Of a DNA stretch of 27,829 nt, positions 22,513 to 27,829 are shown one piece after another. The notes under the pieces are model-generated. The model saw nothing but the letters and a program-made list of their open reading frames with translations, had not been told where the DNA came from and searched no databases. Each line of letters begins with the position of its first letter. Position 1 is the stretch's first letter. The position numbers were made by a program, and so were the translations under genes. Where the stretch lies: contig DGSB01000066.1 of NCBI GenBank assembly GCA_002390045.1, positions 1-27,829 on the forward strand, in the 5' to 3' direction. The stretch comes from Fibrobacter sp. UBA4373 (GTDB taxonomy: Bacteria > Fibrobacterota > Fibrobacteria > Fibrobacterales > Fibrobacteraceae).

Positions 22513-23168
22513 TGAATAAGTTTACCCTGCTTTTGACCGTCGCTGCCGCCACAACCTGTGCCTTGGCGGCTAAGGCGCCTAAAACGGCTGCCCAGTATTA
22601 TTCAGATGCGGCTTTCCAATATATCGAAAACCGTTTGCCAACGGCTGAAATCACTTGCAAGGAAGGTCTTTCCTATTATCCGGACGATGCCAAGCTGCAA
22701 ATGCTCAAGGACCGTATCGAAGAGTCCAAAAACGAACAGCAGAAGCAGAATCAGCAAAACAATCCGAAAAACGAAAATCAAAACCAGGATCAGAACCAAG
22801 ATCAGAACCAAGACAAAAATCAAAATCAGGATCAACAGAATCAGGATCAGCAAAGTCAGGATCAACAGAATCAGGATCAGCAGAATCAGGACCAGCAAAA
22901 CCAGGACAGTTCCAGTTCGCAGAACGAAGATCAGAATCAGGGAGGTTCAAGCGATTCCCAAGGTGGCGATAGCCAGTCCAGCGATTCGAATGAATCGCAA
23001 CAGCCCGATCAACCGCAGGGAGAAAACGAGAATCCGGAAGAAGTTCCTGAAGGTCAAATGTCTCCGCAGCAGGCTTCCCAACTGCTCAAAGATTTCGATG
23101 AAGAACACGGCGAACGAAAGCCGTGGAAACCGGTACGCGGTCAAGCCCGCCCGGAAAAAGACTGGTAA
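22512..23168 (+). CDS. batC: BatC-like periplasmic protein with NQDQ-repeat tract
   Basis: This 218-residue protein has a signal peptide (residues 1-20) and a short TPR-like helical part (25-72). A long disordered tract of Gln, Asn, Asp and Ser runs over about 74-170, and a conserved tail at 185-218 ends in Glu-Lys-Asp-Trp. The combination of TPR, Gln-rich linker and a C-terminal KDW is a recognisable BatC hallmark. The tract contains five exact or near-exact QQNQD pentapeptides (residues 108-132). It is translationally coupled to the previous TPR gene and is the last gene of the operon, only 3 bases from a convergent gene. Likely a periplasmic partner of BatA/BatB. The symbol is assigned by family resemblance. 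Confidence 0.75.
   Translation: MNKFTLLLTVAAATTCALAAKAPKTAAQYYSDAAFQYIENRLPTAEITCKEGLSYYPDDAKLQMLKDRIEESKNEQQKQNQQNNPKNENQNQDQNQDQNQDKNQNQDQQNQDQQSQDQQNQDQQNQDQQNQDSSSSQNEDQNQGGSSDSQGGDSQSSDSNESQQPDQPQGENENPEEVPEGQMSPQQASQLLKDFDEEHGERKPWKPVRGQARPEKDW
22782..22907 (+). repeat. In-frame tandem repeat coding for NQDQ / QQNQD
   Basis: Twelve- to fifteen-base units such as CAGAACCAAGAT and CAACAGAATCAGGAT repeat in frame inside the BatC-like gene. The 15-base unit occurs five times at 22833-22907. Unit length is a multiple of three, so gain or loss of copies keeps the frame. Confidence 0.85.
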
Positions 23169-23171
23169 GGA

Positions 23172-23867
23172 TTAAAATTCAACAAACGCTTTGACGCAGA
23201 TTTCTGCCATATGATGCCAAAGCGTTTCGGAAAGATCGCTGTAACCGCCCGTTTCGGTGCTTAAGCTGCGAATGAACGTGGGACGGTAGCGGAAAGCCAC
23301 ATCGATGCCGAACGGGCGAACTTTATAACGGATGTTCGCGGAAAGTGCGAAGGAATTTGCCGCAAAGACGGCCGCTTCGCGGTATTCGCCGTCATACTTG
23401 TCGTTTCCGAAAGCGGCTCCGTGGACGGACAACCGGGAAAATGCATAACCGAGTCCCGGGCCGACCATGAAATCCTCTGGCCAGAAGAAGTAGTAGCGGT
23501 ATTCAACGCCTACACGCCAAAAGTTCGCATCGTTGCCGGTGTAAACGTCGGTGTCTTTTCCATAGTTGACGTCCGGGTTCCAAATGCCGAAATGGACCGC
23601 AATCGTGTGCTGATTAAAGTTTACGCCCGCTTCGATGGATGGAAGCGGGAATGTTCCGATATAAGGGATGTAAACGGTTTCGTCCGCGTCTTCGCCTTCC
23701 GCTTCCAAAAAGCCTTTTCCGTCCAAATCTCCGCCGACGGAAAAAAGCACATCCAGCCCCAAGGAAACAAAGTAACTGCGGTGCCAGATCACTTTATCGC
23801 GGTAACCGGCAAAGCTTACACTTGTCACGAAAAGAAGGGCCAGAAGGATTTTAGAAAGAGAACGCAT
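23172..23867 (-). CDS. Small outer-membrane beta-barrel protein
   Basis: This 231-residue protein has a signal peptide (residues 1-20, cleavage after Ser-Phe-Ala). The mature chain is made of alternating amphipathic strands rich in Tyr, Phe and Gly (for example FWRVGVEYRYYFFW and GPGLGYAFSRLSV), ending in Val-Glu-Phe, an outer-membrane barrel C-terminus. The size suggests an 8-stranded barrel, as in OmpA/OmpW/OmpX-type proteins, but no specific family was recognised. The start lies 12 bases after the nadA stop on the same strand, so it is probably co-transcribed with nadA, although a link to NAD synthesis is not expected. Confidence 0.75.
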   Translation of the reverse strand: MRSLSKILLALLFVTSVSFAGYRDKVIWHRSYFVSLGLDVLFSVGGDLDGKGFLEAEGEDADETVYIPYIGTFPLPSIEAGVNFNQHTIAVHFGIWNPDVNYGKDTDVYTGNDANFWRVGVEYRYYFFWPEDFMVGPGLGYAFSRLSVHGAAFGNDKYDGEYREAAVFAANSFALSANIRYKVRPFGIDVAFRYRPTFIRSLSTETGGYSDLSETLWHHMAEICVKAFVEF

Positions 23868-23879
23868 GGAAAACCTCGG

Positions 23880-24896
23880 TTACATGGCTGCGTAACGGAA
23901 CATTTCGTCGATGCAGTGCTTGGCGCGGGCCATCACGTCTTCAGAAAGTTCCACCTTGGCCGCCTTTTCCGGGTGACGCAGGGATTCCAGAATGTTTTCA
24001 AGGGAATTGGATTTCATGTACTTGCACATACTGCAACTTCCGATGAATTGCTTGTTCGGGAATTCATAGTGCATTCGAGCGTTCAAGCCGCATTCGGTGA
24101 GGAGCAGGAATGGAGTTCCTTCGGGCTGGTCCTTGATGTACTTGACCATTTGACCCGTGCTTCCGACGTAATCGCTCATCAGGGCGACGCCCGGGTGGCA
24201 TTCCGGATGGCTTACGACGCGAAGTCCCGGATTCTGGCTGCGGAAGAAGCTGATGAGTTCCGGGTCATACTTTTCGTGAACGTAGCAGCAACCGGAGAAC
24301 AAGACGATTTCCTTGTGGATGCCGTTCTTTTCAAGAGCTTCCTGAAGATTTGCGCCCATCAAACGGTCCGGAACAAAAATAATCTTGTCGTTCGGGAGGT
24401 TTGCAATGATCTTGTAAACGTTTGAACTCGTGACGCAGACATCGCATTCCGCCTTGACGTCGGCGGTCGTGTTGATGTAGCAGGCTACGGTATAACCCGG
24501 ATACTTTTCGCGGAGCTTTCGCACGTCTTCGGCCGTAATGCTGTCGGCAAGGCTGCAACCGGAAAGCGGGCCAGGAATGATGACTTCCTTTGTCGGGTTT
24601 AAAATCTTGGCGGTTTCGCCCATAAAGCGGACTGCGGCAAAGATGATCATGTCGGCCTGAACTTTGGTAGCGTCCTGGCTGAGCTTAAAACTATCGCCGT
24701 CGTAATCGGCAACGCCAAGGACGATTTCCGGAGCCACGTAACTGTGGGCGAGAATCACCGCATTGCGTTCTTTTTTCAGTTCATTGATCTCGTTGATGAT
24801 GGGAATCAGTTTTTCGCAGTATTCCATGGTGTAGCTGCAAAGAACGGCACCAGGCTGAATGCTTTTAAGACGATTGAAAAGTTCTTGAGCTGTCAT
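23880..24896 (-). CDS. nadA: Quinolinate synthase NadA
   Basis: This 338-residue cytoplasmic enzyme condenses iminoaspartate with dihydroxyacetone phosphate to quinolinate in de novo NAD synthesis, using a [4Fe-4S] cluster. The three cluster cysteines are probably Cys114 (PLSGCSLAD), Cys203 or 204 (FSGCCYVHEK) and Cys288 or 291 (GSCSMCKYM). Other family marks are LAHSYVAPE near 49-57, VRFMGETAKIL near 89-99 and SHPECHPGV near 229-237. Length is normal. No Shine-Dalgarno sequence is visible in the 20 bases before the ATG. Neither nadB nor nadC is in the window. The gene is preceded by a 54-base gap after the PPP-phosphatase gene with no clear terminator, so it may be part of the same transcript. 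Confidence 0.95.
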   Translation of the reverse strand: MTAQELFNRLKSIQPGAVLCSYTMEYCEKLIPIINEINELKKERNAVILAHSYVAPEIVLGVADYDGDSFKLSQDATKVQADMIIFAAVRFMGETAKILNPTKEVIIPGPLSGCSLADSITAEDVRKLREKYPGYTVACYINTTADVKAECDVCVTSSNVYKIIANLPNDKIIFVPDRLMGANLQEALEKNGIHKEIVLFSGCCYVHEKYDPELISFFRSQNPGLRVVSHPECHPGVALMSDYVGSTGQMVKYIKDQPEGTPFLLLTECGLNARMHYEFPNKQFIGSCSMCKYMKSNSLENILESLRHPEKAAKVELSEDVMARAKHCIDEMFRYAAM

Positions 24897-24950
24897 AGTA
24901 TTTTAAAAGTTAGAAATTGACATGGAAAAAGCAAAGAGTGGGAATCTCCG

Positions 24951-25637
24951 TTAGAGCTTCGGAATCACGACTTTCTTTTTGAGGTTGATCGGTGAATAGA
25001 CTCTAGCGGCTGGAACTGTATAGAACTTTTTTTCTTCTAGGCAGTAGGCGGTGAGAGCTTTGCCGTAAACGCAGCCGGAATCGAGCCCGAGGAATCCTGG
25101 AATGTCGACGATTCCTTTGGCGGCCCAATGCCCAAAAATGATGCGCTTGGGCCATGACGCACATTCAAACCAAGCCGGATCGTCTTGATTGTTCATATCC
25201 TCGCCTTTGCCGTCCCAGGTGCGCACGGAAAGGATCACGTCGGGATTCATTTCTTCGAGCTTGGATTTGTTGGGCTCGATGCCCGCGTGGACGAGAAGCG
25301 CTTGGGGCGTGTCGATCCAGAGCGGCCACTTTTTGACAATGGATGCAATCCAGAACGGGTCGACTAGAAGTTCGGTAGAACGTTTCTGTTTTTCGGACCA
25401 TTCGGTTTCTGGAAGCGAAAGAAATTTTAAAAGCCAAGCTTCATGGTTTCCCATGACGCATTGGAATGGATTCGCCAAAATTTCTTTGACGACTTTTATG
25501 GAGTCTGGACCTTTGTTGATCAAGTCTCCGGTAAAGTAAACGGTATCTTCGCCCGGCGTGTAATGAACCGTGTCGAGCATTTTCATCATTTCGTCGTAGC
25601 AGCCATGAACGTCCCCAATAAAAATGGTCCGTTTCAT
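24951..25637 (-). CDS. PPP-family metallophosphatase (ApaH/PrpA-like)
   Basis: The product is 228 residues and contains the full PPP signature. GDVHG has Asp9 and His11, GDLINKGPDS has Asp38, GNHE has Asn64 and His65, and there are HAG (His117) and FGHW (His170). These residues bind two metal ions. Family members dephosphorylate proteins or hydrolyse diadenosine tetraphosphate (ApaH). The length and the HAG region fit either, so the substrate is left open. Its ATG overlaps the stop of the pseudouridine synthase gene by one base (TAATG), showing translational coupling. No signal peptide; cytoplasmic. Confidence 0.9.
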   Translation of the reverse strand: MKRTIFIGDVHGCYDEMMKMLDTVHYTPGEDTVYFTGDLINKGPDSIKVVKEILANPFQCVMGNHEAWLLKFLSLPETEWSEKQKRSTELLVDPFWIASIVKKWPLWIDTPQALLVHAGIEPNKSKLEEMNPDVILSVRTWDGKGEDMNNQDDPAWFECASWPKRIIFGHWAAKGIVDIPGFLGLDSGCVYGKALTAYCLEEKKFYTVPAARVYSPINLKKKVVIPKL

Positions 25638-26359
25638 TAGGCTTCTCCTTCGACGGCTTCGCGGAGAATCTTTTCTTCTGCGCGGGTAAGTTCCCGGAAT
25701 TCGCCTGTCGGCAAGTTTCCAAGTCCAATGCCCGCATAGGTTACGCGTTTTAGGTCGCGGATCGTGTAACCGACCTGTTCGAGCATACGACGGATTTCAC
25801 GGTTCTTGCCTTCGCAAAGGACCATTTCAAAAAAGCCTTCGTCAAAGAAGATTTCTTCGGCATGGGCGGATTCCATGACGCCTTTTTCGTTTTCCCCGAT
25901 TTCAACGCCATCGACTAATTTCTGAGCGTCGGAATGGGAAAGCGGGCGAGTTGTCCAAACGTAATAGCTTCGGGGAACTTCGAATTTCGGATGTGTCAGC
26001 TTGTAAAGAAGATCTCCGTCATCGGTGAACAGCAAAAGTCCGCGGCTTTGCAAGTCGAGCCGTCCGATGTATTTCATGGAGCGGTATTCTGCGGGGAGAT
26101 AATCGTAAACGGTCGTGCGTCCTTGTGGGTCGCTTGCCGAGCAAACGCAGCCGGCTGGCTTGTGGAACATGATGACCGAAGTCTTTTTAGGAGGCTGAAC
26201 GCGCTTGCCATCGACACGGACGTCGTCGCTTTCGCTCACTTCTCTGCCGAGTTCCTCTAAAATTTCGCCATTGATCTTAACGCGGCCTTGGCGAATAAGG
26301 TCGTCGGAAGCACGACGGCTAGCGACACCGCAAAGCGAAAGAAACTTATTGATTCGCAT
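25637..26359 (-). CDS. RsuA/RluB-type pseudouridine synthase
   Basis: This 240-residue enzyme converts a specific uridine in rRNA to pseudouridine. An S4 RNA-binding domain is at residues 1-50 (RINKFLSLCGVASRRASDDLI). The catalytic domain follows, with Asp102 in GRLDLQSRGLLLFTDDG, in which Ser replaces the more usual Thr. KNREIRRMLEQVGY is near the C-terminus. The start at 26359 is chosen because AAGGATT lies upstream and the S4 domain starts at once. A longer in-frame start at 26497 would overlap the Ppx/GppA-like gene much more deeply and adds a lysine-rich extension. As chosen, it overlaps that gene by 14 bases. Whether the target is 16S or 23S rRNA is not settled from sequence. Confidence 0.92.
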   Translation of the reverse strand: MRINKFLSLCGVASRRASDDLIRQGRVKINGEILEELGREVSESDDVRVDGKRVQPPKKTSVIMFHKPAGCVCSASDPQGRTTVYDYLPAEYRSMKYIGRLDLQSRGLLLFTDDGDLLYKLTHPKFEVPRSYYVWTTRPLSHSDAQKLVDGVEIGENEKGVMESAHAEEIFFDEGFFEMVLCEGKNREIRRMLEQVGYTIRDLKRVTYAGIGLGNLPTGEFRELTRAEEKILREAVEGEA

Positions 26360-27329
26360 CTTCTGAATCCTTTTTCTTTTGCAGCCAGGGAGGAAGCTTG
26401 CGTTCCTTCTTTTCTTCGGACTTTTTCTCTTCCGGTTTTGGCGGATAAAGAAGTCCAAATCGTAAACCGGCTGTGCTGATGCGGAAGGATTCCGCATGCA
26501 GGCGGGTAAGCAGGCTGCGCAGCCAGTACAGGCCGCAGATAATGACGTCGGAACGTCCCTTTTCGAGACCCGGCATGCTTGCGCGGAGTTCCTTCGAAAC
26601 GTTTGAAATTTTGGTAATTGTCTTTTCTAATTGATCCAGGTTGATCTCTAGACCTTCGATCGATTTAAAATCGAATTCGGGCAGGTTCAAGTAAACCATG
26701 GCAAGAGCCGTTCCCGTACCACCTACGAGATAGACCTGTTTTTTGGCGTAGGGGCGGAGAGGATTGCCTTTGAGGATTTCCTTTTCCCACTTCTTATATT
26801 CCGGCCCCGGAATCGCTCCCATCTGCTTAAAGAGATAGAGGGCTCCAACCGGAACGGAAACCGCCTTTTTCCCGTCGGAAATTTCGGTGGATCCACCGCC
26901 GATGTCGAGCGTGACGATGTCTTGACCGTGCCATTCTTCGACAGCGCGGTAAGTGTAAGCGGCTTCTTCTTCGCCCGAAATAATCCGGGGCTTGATCCAG
27001 AGCGCCTTTTCGACCGCTGCAATAATCGCTTCGCTATTGTTTGCCTTGCGAGCGGCTTCCGTCATGGCACAGGCTTCGATTTCTGCACCGAGGGCGTGTG
27101 CCGTTGCGCGGTAGTTCGAAAGGATTTTGGAAAGCTCTTCGAGGCGTTCTTCCGAAACGTTTCCGGTGTTATAAACATCTTCTCCGAGACGGCAAACTTC
27201 GACCTTTTGAATCTTCGGCTGGAGAGTCGTTTTTCCGTTCGCATCGGTTTCGAAATCGGCGATCAAAAGGATCGTCGAATGGCTGCCGATATCTACCGAG
27301 GCGGGGAGCGTTTTTACAAGGTTAGCCAT
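26346..27329 (-). CDS. Ppx/GppA-family phosphatase (short form)
   Basis: This 327-residue member of the actin-like ATPase fold family hydrolyses polyphosphate or pppGpp in known homologs. Visible motifs are SVDIGSHST (11-19, phosphate-1 loop), AMTEAARKANNSE (88-100), ISGEEEA with Glu121 as likely catalytic base, LDIGGGSTE (141-149, phosphate-2 loop) and LVGGTGTALA. It lacks the C-terminal HD-like domains of long Ppx and ends in a Lys/Glu-rich tail. The start at 27329 is favoured because SVDIGS then sits at the usual distance from the N-terminus; 27365 is the alternative. It overlaps the upstream 105-aa gene by 8 bases and the downstream gene by 14. The choice between polyphosphate and pppGpp is open. 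Confidence 0.88.
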   Translation of the reverse strand: MANLVKTLPASVDIGSHSTILLIADFETDANGKTTLQPKIQKVEVCRLGEDVYNTGNVSEERLEELSKILSNYRATAHALGAEIEACAMTEAARKANNSEAIIAAVEKALWIKPRIISGEEEAAYTYRAVEEWHGQDIVTLDIGGGSTEISDGKKAVSVPVGALYLFKQMGAIPGPEYKKWEKEILKGNPLRPYAKKQVYLVGGTGTALAMVYLNLPEFDFKSIEGLEINLDQLEKTITKISNVSKELRASMPGLEKGRSDVIICGLYWLRSLLTRLHAESFRISTAGLRFGLLYPPKPEEKKSEEKKERKLPPWLQKKKDSEDANQ

Positions 27330-27639
27330 TTTCTGCAAGAAGCCCGCTGCGGATACGGTTTGCAATTTTTTCCGGATCGGTAAAGAATTGCTTTGCGAGA
27401 GGAATCGCCTGTTCGACGAGTTCCGGGGAATATTTTTGCATCCATCCGGCGACGATTTTGCCTGTGGTGCTGCCGAGTTCTTGACCGGTCTTGATTTCTT
27501 GCGCCATTTTCAGGGCAAGATAAAGTCCAAGTTCAAAAGCGGAGGGTTTTTCTTTGCCTTCTAAAAGCTTTTCCACGCGGAGAGCTTTTTCGTCGAGACC
27601 AAGGGATTCAATTTCTTGCAAATCTTTTTCGGAAATCAT
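27322..27639 (-). CDS. 105-residue helical protein of unknown function
   Basis: The product is a small, probably cytoplasmic protein without signal peptide or membrane helix. It is predicted helical from its Leu/Glu/Lys/Ala spacing throughout (LDEKALRVEKLLEGKEK; LGLYLALKMAQEIKTG). It overlaps the Ppx/GppA-like gene by 8 bases and leads the four-gene - strand cluster, so it is a real gene by context. On the - strand TAAATT ends 6 bases before its ATG, with AAGG only 1 base away from the ATG, so the mRNA may have almost no leader. No family was recognised. Confidence 0.65.
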   Translation of the reverse strand: MISEKDLQEIESLGLDEKALRVEKLLEGKEKPSAFELGLYLALKMAQEIKTGQELGSTTGKIVAGWMQKYSPELVEQAIPLAKQFFTDPEKIANRIRSGLLAENG

Positions 27640-27667
27640 GCCTTAAATTTAGAAAATCAGGATATGA

Positions 27668-27706
27668 AAGCAAAAAGACCCGGCTTTTGCCGAGTCTTTT
27701 TGCTTG
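27668..27706 (-). terminator. Terminator after the histone-H1-like gene
   Basis: An interrupted stem (AAGCAAAAAGACCCGGC paired with GCCGAGTCTTTTTGCTT, TTTT loop) has T runs on both strands, so it could work in both directions. It lies 30 bases after the - strand stop at 27737. Confidence 0.85.
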
Positions 27707-27736
27707 ATTTTTTAGCAAAGAGAGAAATTTTTCGAA

Positions 27737-27829
27737 TTACTTCTTGGCGGCTTTTTTCGGAGCGGCCTTTTTGGCGACAGCCTTCTTCGGAGCAGCCTTC
27801 TTCACAGCGGTCTTCTTGGCCGGAGCGGC
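27737..27829 (-). CDS. C-terminal tail of a histone-H1-like Lys/Ala/Pro-rich protein (partial)
   Basis: Reading the - strand from the window edge gives 30 residues and a TAA stop. They consist only of Ala, Lys, Pro, Val and Thr in repeating AAPKK / AVKK units. Such tails occur in bacterial histone-H1-like nucleoid proteins and in C-terminally extended HU proteins, where they bind DNA without sequence preference. The N-terminal part lies outside the window, so the two cannot be told apart. A terminator follows. Confidence 0.7.
   Translation of the reverse strand, partial: AAPAKKTAVKKAAPKKAVAKKAAPKKAAKK

Noticed and set aside
22602..22898. A - strand open frame rich in Leu, Ile and Val that looks like a transmembrane protein
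   Set aside because: It is the antisense of the Gln/Asn/Asp repeat in the BatC-like gene; repeated CAG/GAT codons read backwards give Leu/Ile. No ribosome site or start context.
22782..22907. CRISPR-like array
   Set aside because: The repeats are in frame inside a gene, have no unique spacers, and encode a low-complexity linker.
24897..24950. A riboswitch or other leader element before nadA
   Set aside because: The gap is only 54 bases and no conserved fold or regulatory stem could be seen.

Overview
The window looks like chromosomal DNA from a fibre-degrading member of the Fibrobacteraceae (Fibrobacter or a close relative such as Hallerella). This is inferred from content, not from a database match: GH5 and GH8 cellulases with type-IX-like C-terminal sorting domains, GH8 lipoproteins, large outer-membrane barrels, a complete Bat/MoxR operon, and a recurring TATATT -10 element. 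No phage, integrase, IS element, CRISPR array, rRNA or tRNA was seen.

Region 1 (1-6664, + strand) is one tight gene run: the 3' end of an outer-membrane barrel, two large barrels that are paralogs of each other, a lipoprotein, and a GH18-fold protein that has lost its catalytic acid, closed by a strong terminator. I read it as a candidate envelope or surface complex with a chitinase-fold pseudoenzyme. This is the part of the window most likely to be an undescribed system.

Region 2 (6687-15918) is a cellulase island. On the - strand a GH8 endoglucanase with a CBM11-like module and sorting domain is followed by a GH5 endoglucanase with Ig-like domains and the same kind of sorting domain. Divergently, on the + strand, lies a small secreted protein made of the same CBM11-like module plus sorting domain. 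It is followed by two tandem GH8 lipoproteins that arose by duplication. The island therefore combines two export or anchoring routes. The 288-bp divergent intergenic region carries symmetrical candidate operator sequences.

Region 3 (15964-23168, + strand) is an eight-gene Bat operon: BatD-like, MoxR ATPase, DUF58 protein, second BatD-like protein, BatA, BatB, a TPR protein, and a BatC-like protein with an NQDQ repeat tract and a terminal KDW. Most genes overlap or nearly touch. The first gene appears to be leaderless and lacks a signal peptide.

Region 4 (23172-27829, - strand) is mostly housekeeping. It holds a small outer-membrane barrel, quinolinate synthase NadA, a PPP-family phosphatase, an RsuA/RluB-type pseudouridine synthase, a short Ppx/GppA-family protein, a 105-aa protein of unknown function, and the 3' end of a histone-H1-like Lys/Ala/Pro-rich protein.
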